From the NCBI RefSeq assembly GCF_029892155.1, contig NZ_JARZAG010000023.1, positions 62,001 to 126,000 of the forward strand: 64,000 bases of DNA, in the 5' to 3' direction. Each line of letters opens with the position of its first letter. Positions within the stretch are counted from its first letter, which is position 1. The position numbers and the translations under genes are program-made. This DNA comes from Kitasatospora sp. GAS204B (lineage in GTDB: Bacteria > Actinomycetota > Actinomycetes > Streptomycetales > Streptomycetaceae). Below, in pieces: positions 7,402-16,252 of this stretch. The notes under the pieces are model-generated. The model searched no databases. It had not been told where the DNA came from and saw nothing but the letters and a program-made list of their open reading frames with translations.

Positions 7402-9189
7402 TCAACGCAGGCCTCCCGCCGACTCGATGGGCGCCTGCGCGGCCTGGGCGAGCACGTCGGCGGCCAGTGGCGAGGGCAGCCGGACGTACCCGGCCTCGCG
7501 GTCCGCCTTGCGCTCCCAGCGGGTCAGCAGGTTCGCCTTGGCCGGCAGTGGCACCCCGGCCAGCAGCGCCCGCAGCCGGGGCGGACAGCCGTGCCGCTCG
7601 GCGTAGTCCGTCAGCACGCCGCGCACCCGGTCCCACAACCTCGGTTCCAGCGAGGGATCCTGGTCGGCGATCACCGCCAGCAGCTCCGCGACGTGGTTGA
7701 CCAGCAGGCAGTACACCACCCGGTCCCAGCCGCGCCGCTCGTCGTAGCTCATCGGGCCGGCGACCTGCGGCGGCAGCTCGGCCAGCAGGGCGGCGTTGCG
7801 CTCGGGCAGCAGCTTGGTGCCCTCCAGGTCGCGGAAGAGCACCTGGGCCGGGTAGCCCACCTCGTCCACCGCGATCAGCACGTTCTGCAGGTGCGGTTCC
7901 AGGACGACACCGTGGTCGAAGTAGGCGGCCAGCACCGGCGGCAGCAGCAGCCGCAGATAGCGGGTCCACCAGTCCAGCAGCTCCGCCGCGCCCGGCTCCG
8001 TCCCGCCGAGCAGCAGGCCGAGTTGGGCCGAGCTGGTCGGGTACTCGTCGGCCACGGCACCCGCCAGCAGCGGCGTCAGGCCCGGGTGCAGCCGGGTGGC
8101 GAGGTCCTCGCGGACGATCAGGCCGAAGCCTTCGAAGAGTTCGGTGTCGGGGGTGCCGTCGGGACCGGGCAGTGCGAGGGTGCGGAAGGCCGGTTCGCGC
8201 AGCATCGCGGCGTCCGGGAAGCGTTCGGCGAGGTCGTCGAACGTGCCGTCGAGCAGCCGGGTCAGCTCGACCGCGCCGGTCAGCTCATAGGCGGCGTTCT
8301 TGCGCAGGCAGTTGGTGATCCGCACGTTCAGGCTGAACTTGAGGAAGGCGCCGGCGCCGTGCAGCGTGCGGACCGAGGCGGTCGCGGCGAACTCGGGCCC
8401 GCCGACGCCGAGATCGAGCACGTCGCCGCTGGCCAGCGCGGCCCGCAGCAGCGGGTGTCCGCTCAGCAACTGGTACTGCCAGGGGTGCGCGGGCAGCAGC
8501 CGGTAGCCGGCCGGGACCACACCGTGCTGCGCGCTGGGTTGTCCGTCCTGCCGCCCGTCGTGGCGCTGGTCGAGGAGGCCGTCGAGCAGCGCGGTCGCGG
8601 CCGGATCGACGCTCTGCTCGGCGAGCAGGTGATCCCGGACGGCGAGGTAGCGCAGCGGGAAGCTCGCGCGGGCCTCAGGCGCGTAGGCCGCCCAGGTCGC
8701 GCGGTCGGCGCCGCGGGCCGAGCGGGACTTCGGCGCGGGGTGGAAGCGGTGGCCGAAGAGCAGCGCCTGCTCGGACTCCAGGTACCGGTCGCCGCCCGGC
8801 GCCGGGCGGTCGCTCAGGGCCGCCGCCACACCCTGGTGGCTGGAGGCGAGTTGGGCGAGGAACTCGTCGTTGCGCACCCCGGTGCGGAGCGTCAGTTCGG
8901 CTTGCACCAGCTCGGCCAGTTCCCGCCAGTCCAGTGCTGACCATCCGTCAGCTTCCTTGCGCTGCACGGGCCCGGTGAAGCGGTGCGCCCCGAGCAGCGA
9001 GGTGCGGCGCAGCGCGACCTGCAGCAGCGCACCGCACCGGGGCAGCCGCAAGAGCAGTCGCCCCTCGGTGACCGCGGTCTGGCGCTCGGGGCCGGAGACC
9101 TCGCGCAGCAGGCAGTTGACCAGGGTGTGCGCCACCACGTGGTCGGCGGTGGGGAGCGCGGTGCGGACGGGGGAGAGGGTGACGGACAT
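7402..9189 (-). CDS. IucA/IucC-family NIS siderophore synthetase (PvsD position)
   Basis: 595 residues. NIS synthetases adenylate a carboxylate of citrate or 2-oxoglutarate and condense it with an amine or alcohol. Diagnostic motifs are complete: GHRFHPAPKSRS (146-157), LPAHPWQYQ (232-240), the K284 phosphate-binding segment with ITNCLRKNAAYEL (291-303), and HLQNVLIAVDE in the C-terminal part. The FerritinReductase-like C-terminus of the family is also present (YCLLVNHVAEL). The start ATG at 9189 overlaps the MFS gene's stop by one base (TGATG), indicating translational coupling. It is fourth of the five biosynthetic genes, where vibrioferrin clusters have pvsD. Confidence 0.92.
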   Translation of the reverse strand: MSVTLSPVRTALPTADHVVAHTLVNCLLREVSGPERQTAVTEGRLLLRLPRCGALLQVALRRTSLLGAHRFTGPVQRKEADGWSALDWRELAELVQAELTLRTGVRNDEFLAQLASSHQGVAAALSDRPAPGGDRYLESEQALLFGHRFHPAPKSRSARGADRATWAAYAPEARASFPLRYLAVRDHLLAEQSVDPAATALLDGLLDQRHDGRQDGQPSAQHGVVPAGYRLLPAHPWQYQLLSGHPLLRAALASGDVLDLGVGGPEFAATASVRTLHGAGAFLKFSLNVRITNCLRKNAAYELTGAVELTRLLDGTFDDLAERFPDAAMLREPAFRTLALPGPDGTPDTELFEGFGLIVREDLATRLHPGLTPLLAGAVADEYPTSSAQLGLLLGGTEPGAAELLDWWTRYLRLLLPPVLAAYFDHGVVLEPHLQNVLIAVDEVGYPAQVLFRDLEGTKLLPERNAALLAELPPQVAGPMSYDERRGWDRVVYCLLVNHVAELLAVIADQDPSLEPRLWDRVRGVLTDYAERHGCPPRLRALLAGVPLPAKANLLTRWERKADREAGYVRLPSPLAADVLAQAAQAPIESAGGLR

Positions 9190-10397
9190 CAGCGGCTCCG
9201 AACTGAGTGGTGGAGGAGGGGAAAAGCGGCGGCGACGAGCGCGGCGGCGGTGCCGACCAGCACCGGCGAGCCCACGCCGAAGGCCGAGTTGACCAGCATG
9301 GCGACCACGCCCGCGGCCACCGCACCACCCTTGGAGACCAGCTCCAGGATACCGAACATCCGGCCGGGCGCCCGGCCCCGGGCGGCGTCGGCGGCCAGCA
9401 CCGACAGGCAGACCAGGCCGAGGGTGAGCCCGCCGCCGAGCACCACCCGGGCCAGCGCGAAGGCCGGCAGCGAGTGCGCGGGACCGTGTCCGGCCAGACC
9501 CGCCGCGACCAGCGCGAAACCGAGCGCGAGGCCGGTCCTGGGCCGGTGCAGGAAGGCGGTGTGCACCCGGGAGGCGAGCAGCAGGTAGCACAGGTGCGGC
9601 AGGGCGAACAGCAGGCCGGCCACGGTCGCGTCGATCCCCGGTATCCGCTGGTCGACCAGTGCGATCAGATAGGGGAAGGAGACGATGGTGGCGAAGACGA
9701 ACGCGAACTCGTAGGCGTAGAGCGCCCGCAGGCCGCGGTCCGGCCCCGGGCTCGGCCTGGCCGGTGCGGCCGAGGACCGGGGCTCGGGCTCGGCCGCCCG
9801 GGTGGGCTCGGGCAGCCGGGCCAGTAGCGCGGCCGCCGCCAGTGGCAGCAGCGCCATCACCAGGTACTGCCGGTGCGGGGAGAGCCACGGCGAGAGCGCT
9901 CCCACCAGGATCGGCGCGGCCACCAGCGCCGCCCGCGCGCTGCCCTGCATCAGAGTCAGGGCTCGGGACAGCCCGGGCCCCTCCAGGGCGGCGGCGAGGT
10001 AGCCGTTGGTGGCGGCGAAGGTGCCGCCGAGGAAGCCCTGCAGCACCAGGGCGAGCGTGAAGGCGGGCAGGCTGTCGGCCAGTCCGGCCAGCAGGAACGA
10101 GACGCTGAGCCCCAGTTGGGCCCGCAGCAGCAGGCGCTTGCGGCCGAACCGGTCGGCCAGGCGCCCCCAGAGCGGGGCGCCCAGCGCACTGAACACGGTC
10201 GGCACGATGTAGAGCAGGCCGGCCCAGTGACCGTGGGGATCGCCCAGGCCCGGCAGGATCGAGGTCAGGTACGGCGGCAGGCCGAGGGCGGCGAAGGAGG
10301 CCACGAAGTAGCACCCGGCCACCGCGTGCACCTGGCGCCGGGCCAGGCCGCCGGCCGCCTCCGGGTGCCGGGTGGGCGGAGCCGACGCGGTCTTCAC
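9189..10397 (-). CDS. MFS exporter between the two synthetases (PvsC-like)
   Basis: 402 residues with about 12 transmembrane helices. The loop 2-3 motif of the major facilitator superfamily is present (LWGRLADRFGRKR), and a longer charged loop lies between the two halves (PEPTRAAEPEPRSSAAPARP). It starts with GTG at 10397, overlapping the upstream gene's TGA by four bases (GTGA). Its place inside a siderophore operon, between two NIS synthetase genes as in pvsABCDE, argues that it exports the siderophore. Confidence 0.88.
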   Translation of the reverse strand: MKTASAPPTRHPEAAGGLARRQVHAVAGCYFVASFAALGLPPYLTSILPGLGDPHGHWAGLLYIVPTVFSALGAPLWGRLADRFGRKRLLLRAQLGLSVSFLLAGLADSLPAFTLALVLQGFLGGTFAATNGYLAAALEGPGLSRALTLMQGSARAALVAAPILVGALSPWLSPHRQYLVMALLPLAAAALLARLPEPTRAAEPEPRSSAAPARPSPGPDRGLRALYAYEFAFVFATIVSFPYLIALVDQRIPGIDATVAGLLFALPHLCYLLLASRVHTAFLHRPRTGLALGFALVAAGLAGHGPAHSLPAFALARVVLGGGLTLGLVCLSVLAADAARGRAPGRMFGILELVSKGGAVAAGVVAMLVNSAFGVGSPVLVGTAAALVAAAFPLLHHSVRSR

Positions 10398-12097
10398 GCG
10401 CCCGCCAGGTAGTTCGGCCCGGTGGTGTAGTGCTTGTTGACGTCCGCCGCGCCCGAGCGCTCCTTGCTGAGCAGGGTGCCGGCGCTGACCATCGCCTTGA
10501 CGGGCAGCCGGTCGGCGTCCAGCAGCGCCGCCCGCAGCGGGTCGCCCGGTGCACCGAGTCGGTCCAGCGCCTCGGTGAGCCGCTTGCGCAGCAGCCCCAG
10601 GGTGTCGGCGAGCGGCGCCCGGCCGTGCTCGGCCAGCGCGAACGCCAGTGAGGCGGTGCAGAGGTGGCCGGTGATGGTGCTGAACAGGTCGGTGAGCGCG
10701 CGGTCGTCGGGGGTCGACACCCGGGGGTCGTCGAAGGCGTCCAGGGTCGTCTGACTGATCGTCAGTTCGGCGCGGGAGCGGTTGATCCGGGGGCCGTCGT
10801 TGTCCTTGAGGAGCAGCCGCAGGCGGGTCGCTCCGGTGGTGCGGTCGAACACCAGCGAGAGGTTCTGCTGGTGCGACTCCAGGGCGACGCCGTGGCCGAA
10901 CAGTGTGACCTGCCAGTCGAGCAGCAGGGTGAGCAGGGCGTCGTACAGGGCGAACGGGTCGCCGCCGTAGAAGTGCTCCGCCAGCGCGTCCAGCACCAGG
11001 CGCCCGTCCGGCGCGGTGGCCGGCAGCGCGGCCAGCGGTACGGTGACCGTCCCCGGGCCGGCCAGGGCGTCGGGCAGTCGCCGGAGCAGTACGGCGAGCA
11101 ACTCGTGCCCGGCGTGTGCGTAGCACTGCTCGTCGGCGAGCAGCACGGTGCCGGTGAACCGGGGCTCCTGGGCGCGGACTTCGGCGAGCAGCCGCTGCCC
11201 GGCCGCGCCGTCCACCAGGGTGCCCGGCTTGATCGTGCGCCGGTTGCGCAGGCCCAGGGTCGCGGTGGCGAGCGGAAGTTTGAGGTGCCGGCACGGGTCC
11301 GCCGCGACCGCGACGGTGCGCATCGAGAGGGTCGGGACCACCTCCAGGTACGGGCGCGCGGCGAGCACCGCGCGGTCCGTCAGGCCGGTGGCGCGCAGCG
11401 CGTCGGCGAGCGGCTCGCCGACGGAGAGCGGGTGGACGGGCAGCGTGAGGTGACCGGTCGTCAATTCCGGATGGCCGAGCGCGGCCGGCGTCGGCCACCA
11501 GGCGGGCAGCGGGGCCTCACCGCGGACGGTCAGCGCGTCGGCGGGCACGATCAACCAGCGCAGCAGGAAGGCCGGGTGGCACTCGGGTGCGTACCGGTGC
11601 AGGTCCGCCGGTTCGAGGCCGGCCCGGCCGCGCGCGGTCGGGTAGACCGGGTGGTCCAGGTAGGCCGCCAGGGTGTCGAAGGCCAGGCTCGCCCGCGGGC
11701 CGGTCCAGCCGGCGGGGTCGGCGCCGAAGGCCTGGGCCAGCGCGGCCAGCACGGTCGGCTGCTCGGCCTCGTGCAGGCGCATGGTGGCCAGGGTCTGGCG
11801 GCACTCCTCGGCGAAGGCCGTGAAACCGTCGCGGTCCGCCGCCGCGGCGTGCTCGCGCAGCACGGCGAGGATCGCGGCGAGGTCGCCGGCAGGCCGCCCG
11901 TCCACCTCCAGCAGGGGTTCGCGCGCGGCGAGTTCGCACTGGAAGCCGTCCGGCCGGACCGGCAGCGCGAGCCGGTCGCGGACCAACCAGTCGCCGTCCG
12001 GGCGCCGTTCGCACCGAGATCGGGTCCGCAGCCCGAGCACGTCCTCGCGCAGCAGGGCGCTGAGCACCCGCAAGGTCAGCTGATCGGCGGCGCTCAC
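10394..12097 (-). CDS. IucA/IucC-family NIS siderophore synthetase with altered HPWQ motif (PvsB position)
   Basis: 567 residues from a GTG at 12097 that overlaps the ATP-grasp stop (GTGA). The family motifs are recognisable but divergent. HPVYPTARGRAGL replaces the usual HPxHPxxKxRxG; LPVHPLSVGEPL replaces the HPWQ motif (Trp and Gln lost, His-Pro kept); and HLKLPLATATLGLRNRRTIK carries the phosphate-binding Lys/Arg region. ALESHQQNLSLVFD matches the C-terminal active-site segment. Together with the other synthetase it should make the two amide or ester links to a citrate core. The variant motifs suggest a different donor or acceptor from its partner. Confidence 0.9.
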   Translation of the reverse strand: MSAADQLTLRVLSALLREDVLGLRTRSRCERRPDGDWLVRDRLALPVRPDGFQCELAAREPLLEVDGRPAGDLAAILAVLREHAAAADRDGFTAFAEECRQTLATMRLHEAEQPTVLAALAQAFGADPAGWTGPRASLAFDTLAAYLDHPVYPTARGRAGLEPADLHRYAPECHPAFLLRWLIVPADALTVRGEAPLPAWWPTPAALGHPELTTGHLTLPVHPLSVGEPLADALRATGLTDRAVLAARPYLEVVPTLSMRTVAVAADPCRHLKLPLATATLGLRNRRTIKPGTLVDGAAGQRLLAEVRAQEPRFTGTVLLADEQCYAHAGHELLAVLLRRLPDALAGPGTVTVPLAALPATAPDGRLVLDALAEHFYGGDPFALYDALLTLLLDWQVTLFGHGVALESHQQNLSLVFDRTTGATRLRLLLKDNDGPRINRSRAELTISQTTLDAFDDPRVSTPDDRALTDLFSTITGHLCTASLAFALAEHGRAPLADTLGLLRKRLTEALDRLGAPGDPLRAALLDADRLPVKAMVSAGTLLSKERSGAADVNKHYTTGPNYLAGA

Positions 12098-13302
12098 GCG
12101 GTGACCTCCCAGCGGTTGGCGGCGATGAAGTCGGCGACCGCCCGGTCCACGGCCCGCTGGTCGGGGCCGATCGCCCAGACCACCCCCAGGTAGTCGCGGT
12201 TGGTCCGGTAGTGCTCGTGCCGCTCGCCGACGGCGCGCAGCGGGCGGTAGCTGAGCCGGACGCCGTCCGCCTCGGCGTCGTACGGCCCCGGCGCGGCGGT
12301 CAGGGTCCCAGCCCGGTCGGCGCAGACCGCCTCGTTGCGCGCCCGCAGGTCCGCGCGGGCGCCGAGGTCGGCGGGCAGCGGTTCGCCGAGGTGGGCCCGC
12401 AGCACGTGTTCGAAGTACGGGATCCGCAGGATCTGGGCCAGCATCAGGTCGCACTGGTCGCCGATCGCCCGGTAGTTGACCTCGATGATCCGGGCCCGGC
12501 CGTCCGGCTGGACCACGAACTCGGTGTGGCAGGCGCCCAGGCCCACCCCCAGCGCGTCGAGTTGCGCGAGGACCTGGTCCAGCACCGGGCGCGGGTGGGC
12601 GGGGACGAACTCCAGCACCTCCTCGATGAAGTGCGGCGGCGGGGAGAGCCGGGTCCGGAACCCGCCGAGCACCGCGCGCCGCCGCCCGTCACCCAGGGTC
12701 TCCAGGGTGTGCAGCTCGCCGGTCAGGAACTCCTCGACCAGCAGGGTGGCGTCGGGCCGACGGCGCCGGATCTCCCCGCAGCGGGCGGCGAGTTCGGCGG
12801 CGTCGGCGACCAGCACCACGTCCTCGCTGGCCACGCCCTCGCGGGGCTTGAGCACGCAGGGGAAGGGCGGCAGCTCCAGGTCCGCCGGCTGCTGACTCGG
12901 CGTCAACTCGATGCCGTGGACCAGGTCGAGGCCGGCGCCGGCCAGGTGGCGGCGCAGCTCCGCCTTGTTCTTGGCACGCAGGGTGGCCTGCCAGTCCTTG
13001 GCCGGCAGACCGAAGTAGGCGGCGGCGAGGGCGGCCTGGGTCTGCAGGTGGTCGCTGTTGCTGAACACGGCGACGGGCGGCTGCCGTCCGGAGATCAGGC
13101 CGATGACCTCGCGGAAGTCGGCCACCTCGCAGGCCAGCACCAGCAGATCCGGCGGCAGGTCGGTGCGGTGCCGGTAGGCCCGCTGGTGGGCCTCGGCCTG
13201 GTCGGTCAGCACGGTGACGGGCAGGCCGAGGCGGGCGGCGGCCGGCAGGAAGCCCTGGGTGACCGAGTCGGTGGGGTTGTGGGCGAGCAGGTAGAGCCGC
13301 AA
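12094..13302 (-). CDS. ATP-grasp ligase of the siderophore operon (PvsA-like)
   Basis: 402 residues. A Rossmann-like N-terminal domain (about 1-110) is followed by the ATP-grasp fold: FPCVLKPREGVASEDVVLV (lysine for ATP), LLVEEFLTGELHTLE (the hinge and purine-binding segment), and a metal-binding pair in ACHTEFVVQ and ARIIEVNYRAIGDQ. Such enzymes join an acyl phosphate to an amine and make one amide of the siderophore. It is the first of five tightly overlapping biosynthetic genes, 59 bases behind the receptor gene. The position and enzyme type equal pvsA, which in vibrioferrin helps build the alanine/oxoglutarate arm. Confidence 0.88.
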   Translation of the reverse strand: MRLYLLAHNPTDSVTQGFLPAAARLGLPVTVLTDQAEAHQRAYRHRTDLPPDLLVLACEVADFREVIGLISGRQPPVAVFSNSDHLQTQAALAAAYFGLPAKDWQATLRAKNKAELRRHLAGAGLDLVHGIELTPSQQPADLELPPFPCVLKPREGVASEDVVLVADAAELAARCGEIRRRRPDATLLVEEFLTGELHTLETLGDGRRRAVLGGFRTRLSPPPHFIEEVLEFVPAHPRPVLDQVLAQLDALGVGLGACHTEFVVQPDGRARIIEVNYRAIGDQCDLMLAQILRIPYFEHVLRAHLGEPLPADLGARADLRARNEAVCADRAGTLTAAPGPYDAEADGVRLSYRPLRAVGERHEHYRTNRDYLGVVWAIGPDQRAVDRAVADFIAANRWEVTA

Positions 13303-13361
13303 GACGGGGGCCTCTGTTTCGTGGTGATGGGGTGTACCGGTCCGATGAGCGGGCCCAGGCC

Positions 13362-14369
13362 CTACTTGACCGGCGTGACCCCGGTGGCCTTGGCGATGTC
13401 GTTCAGCATCTGGTCGGCCGCCTGCACCCCGATGCCCGACATCCAGGTCTCGTCCGGCACGGTGAAGACCTTGTTCGCCTTCACCGCCTTGAGGTTCTGC
13501 CAGAGCGGGGTGGACTGCACCTGGCTCTGCTGGGTCTTGTTCGGGTCGTCGGCGGTGGTCACGAAGACCAGGTCGGCGTCGGCCTTGTCGAGCTGCTCGG
13601 GGCTGACATCCATCATCGAGGCGTCGACGTCCTGCGAGGCGGGGCGGTTCAGGCCGACGTCCGTCAGTACCGTGCCGCTGAACGAGGCCTTCTGGTAGAG
13701 CCGGGTCGGGCCGGCGATGAAGCGGACCACCGAGGCCGTCGGCATGGTGCCGCCGTTCGTCTCCTTGATCTCGCCGCCCAACTTCGCCGCCCTCGCCTGG
13801 TAGTCGGCCAGCGCCTGCTGCGCCTGGGCCTCCTTGCCGAGCGCCTTGGCGTAGAGCGCGATGTTCTCCTTCCAGGTCACGCCGGTGGTCTCGGCGAAGA
13901 CGGTGGGGGCGATCGCGCTGAGCTTGTCGTAGATCTTCTCGTGGCGGACCTTGGAGGAGAGGATCAGGTCCGGCTTGAGCGAGGCGATCAACTCCAGGTT
14001 GGGCTCGGCCATCGGGCCGACGTCCTTGGCGCCCTGGATCTCGCCCTTGAGGTAGGTCGGGAACCCGCCCTCGGTCTTCAGGTGCGGGGAGACCGCGCCC
14101 ACGGGGGTGATGCCGAGCAGCGTGACGTCGTCCAACTCCCCGCTGTCCAGCACCACCACGCGCTTGGGCGCGCTCTTGATCTCCGTGCTGCCCATCGCGT
14201 GCTTGACGGTGATCGGGAAGCTCGCGGTCGCGTCGCCGGCGCCGCTCGCGGCGGGTGCGGCGGCCGACTTGTCACCGTCGGCGGTCGCGCTGCCGCCGCA
14301 GCCGGCCAGCAGGGTGGTGCCGAGTGCGACGGCGAGGACGGCGACGGGGAGGCGGTGGCGGGTTCGCAT
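13362..14369 (-). CDS. Iron-siderophore ABC transporter receptor lipoprotein (FecB/FepB family)
   Basis: 335 residues from the ATG at 14369, with AAAGAAG upstream. A lipoprotein signal is clear: basic MRTRHR, a hydrophobic stretch, then lipobox LLAGC with the lipidated cysteine near residue 22 and a Gly/Ser/Ala linker. The mature part has the bilobal helical-backbone receptor pattern (PKRVVVLDSGELDDVTLLGI, EPNLELIASLKPDLILSS). It should capture the ferric siderophore outside the membrane and deliver it to the adjacent permeases. The gene sits between transporter and biosynthesis genes on the same strand. Confidence 0.93.
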   Translation of the reverse strand: MRTRHRLPVAVLAVALGTTLLAGCGGSATADGDKSAAAPAASGAGDATASFPITVKHAMGSTEIKSAPKRVVVLDSGELDDVTLLGITPVGAVSPHLKTEGGFPTYLKGEIQGAKDVGPMAEPNLELIASLKPDLILSSKVRHEKIYDKLSAIAPTVFAETTGVTWKENIALYAKALGKEAQAQQALADYQARAAKLGGEIKETNGGTMPTASVVRFIAGPTRLYQKASFSGTVLTDVGLNRPASQDVDASMMDVSPEQLDKADADLVFVTTADDPNKTQQSQVQSTPLWQNLKAVKANKVFTVPDETWMSGIGVQAADQMLNDIAKATGVTPVK

Positions 14370-14408
14370 GAGCAGAACTTCTTTCTCAGGAGGTGGTATG
14401 ACGATCAA

Positions 14409-15230
14409 TCAGGAGTGGACCCGGGCACGCGGGATGACCAGCGGCGTCCCGGTCTCGGGGTCGGGGATCACCCGGCAGGGCACTTCGAAGACCCGCTCGA
14501 CCAGGGCCGCGTCCAGCACCTCGGCCGGTGGGCCCGCGGCCGCCAGCTGGCCCGCGTGCAGCACCACCAGATGGTCGGCGTAGCGGGCGGCCTGGCCCAG
14601 GTCGTGCAGCACCATGACCACGGTGCGGCCGAGTTCGCGGTGCAGCCGGGCGACCAGGTCGAGCACGTCGAGCTGGTGGCGCAGGTCCAGGAAGGTGGTC
14701 GGCTCGTCGAGCAGCAGCAGCTCGGTGTCCTGCGCCAGGGTGAGGGCGATCCAGGCGCGTTGGCGCTGCCCGCCGGAGAGCTGGTCGACCGGCTGGTCGC
14801 GCAGCTCGGCGGTGCCGGTGCGGTCCAGCGCCGCCTCCACCGCGGCCTGGTCGGCGGCCGACCAGGGGCTGAGCAGCCGCTGGTGCGGATAGCGGCCGAG
14901 CCGGACCAGCGCCTCGACGGTGATCGCCTCCGGGGTGACCGGCTGCTGCGGCAGCAGGCCGAGCCGCCTGGCCAGTGCCCGGGCGGGCATCCGGTTCAGG
15001 TCGGCGCCGTCCAGGGTGACGGTGCCGGCCGCCGGGTCGAGCAGCCGGGCCAGGCCGCGCAGCAGGGTGGACTTGCCGCAGGCGTTCGGGCCGACCAGCG
15101 CGGTCACCGCGCCGCCGGGCAGCGCCAGGTCCAGGCCGTCGACGATCAGCCGGTCGCCGTAGCGCAGCCGCAGGCCGTGTGCGGCCAGCTGGTTGGCGTG
15201 TTCCGTCGCCTTCGGGGCGAGCAGGTTCAT
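14409..15230 (-). CDS. Iron-siderophore ABC transporter ATPase (FecE/FepC family)
   Basis: 273 residues. Walker A is GPNACGKST, followed by the Q-loop (LLPQQPVTPE), the ABC signature LSGGQRQRAWIA, Walker B LLLLDEPTTFLDL and the H-loop histidine in VVMVLHDLGQA. It powers ferric-siderophore import with the two permeases encoded immediately upstream. The ATG overlaps the stop of the permease gene by four bases (ATGA). The receptor gene follows after 39 bases. Confidence 0.95.
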   Translation of the reverse strand: MNLLAPKATEHANQLAAHGLRLRYGDRLIVDGLDLALPGGAVTALVGPNACGKSTLLRGLARLLDPAAGTVTLDGADLNRMPARALARRLGLLPQQPVTPEAITVEALVRLGRYPHQRLLSPWSAADQAAVEAALDRTGTAELRDQPVDQLSGGQRQRAWIALTLAQDTELLLLDEPTTFLDLRHQLDVLDLVARLHRELGRTVVMVLHDLGQAARYADHLVVLHAGQLAAAGPPAEVLDAALVERVFEVPCRVIPDPETGTPLVIPRARVHS

Positions 15231-16252
15231 CGGGTGCTCCGGTTCATCACGCGGTCCTGACGGATCATCAGAACCAGTAGCCAGGGGGCGCCGAGGGTCG
15301 CGGTCATCACGCCGACCGGCAGGCCCGGCACGGGCAGTAGGTGCAGCACGGTCAGGTCGGCGGCCAGTAGCAGGACGGCGCCGAGCAGCGCGCAGAGCGC
15401 CAGCGTCGCGGGGGTGGGCGGCCCGGCCAGGAACCGCACCAGGTGCGGCACGGCCAGCGCCACGAACCCGACCGGCCCGGTCAGCGCGGCCGCCAGCGAG
15501 GCCAGCGTGATGGCGAGCAGCAGCAGTCTCAGCCGGTCCCGGTCGGGGCGCAGGCCGAGTCCGCCCGCCGAGTCGTCGCCCAGGTCCAGCACCGCCACCC
15601 GGCGGTCCGCCAGCAGGACGGCGGTCAGCGCGCCGGCGATCGCGCCGCCGCCGACCCAGACCTCGGTCCAGGTTCGCCCGTAGAGCGAGCCGGTGGTCCA
15701 CTGCAGCGCGGTGGCGGCGAGTTCGGCCGGGAAGCGGACGATCATCAGGTTCACCGCCGCCGCCAGCCCGGCCTGCACGGCTAGCCCGACGAGCACCAGC
15801 CGTCCGACCGCTGCCCGGGAGCGCCAGGCGAACGCCCCGAGCAGTCCGGCCGAGACCAGTCCGCCGCCCAACGCGGCCAGCGGCACCAGCAGTTGGGAGG
15901 CGCCGAGGGAGAGCAGCAGCACCGCGCCGAAGGACGCGCCGCCGGTCACCCCGACCACGTCGGGCGAGGCCAGCGGGTTGCGGAACAGCCGCTGCAATAG
16001 CGCGCCCGAGACGGCGAGACCGGCGCCGGCCACCAGCGCGGCGAGCACCCGAGGTGCGCGGAACTGCTGGACCACCAGCACGTCGCCCCCGTCGCCGAGC
16101 CCGACCAGCGCGCGCAGCGCGGTGAGCGGCGGGATCGACACCTCACCCGTGCTCAGAGCGACGGCGGTGAGCACGAGCAGGGCGGCGAGCGCGAGCAGGC
16201 AGAGCAGCAGGGTGTGGCGCCGTCGGGCGAGCCTGGCGGGTGAGACGTTCAT
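15227..16252 (-). CDS. Iron-siderophore ABC permease (FecCD family), second subunit
   Basis: 341 residues, about nine to ten transmembrane helices. FecCD hallmarks are RAPRVLAALVAGAGLAVSGA, LLQRLFRNPLASPDVVGVTG and the ATPase-coupling loop near LTGPVGFVALAVPHLVRFLA. It pairs with the product of the gene just upstream to form the channel. Both its ends overlap neighbours by four bases (ATGA), so all three transporter genes are translationally coupled. Confidence 0.94.
   Translation of the reverse strand: MNVSPARLARRRHTLLLCLLALAALLVLTAVALSTGEVSIPPLTALRALVGLGDGGDVLVVQQFRAPRVLAALVAGAGLAVSGALLQRLFRNPLASPDVVGVTGGASFGAVLLLSLGASQLLVPLAALGGGLVSAGLLGAFAWRSRAAVGRLVLVGLAVQAGLAAAVNLMIVRFPAELAATALQWTTGSLYGRTWTEVWVGGGAIAGALTAVLLADRRVAVLDLGDDSAGGLGLRPDRDRLRLLLLAITLASLAAALTGPVGFVALAVPHLVRFLAGPPTPATLALCALLGAVLLLAADLTVLHLLPVPGLPVGVMTATLGAPWLLVLMIRQDRVMNRSTR

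Noticed and set aside
14390..14400. AGGAGGTGGTATG on the plus strand, a perfect-looking ribosome site and start
   Set aside because: The frame behind it is the antisense of the ABC ATPase gene and gives no recognisable protein.
13332..15260. Long plus-strand frame (642 codons) opposite the receptor and ATPase genes
   Set aside because: It mirrors the codon pattern of the minus-strand genes, has no domain, and the minus-strand products show full lipoprotein and ABC motifs. The same holds for the other long antisense frames, such as 10664-12193 and 43137-45290.
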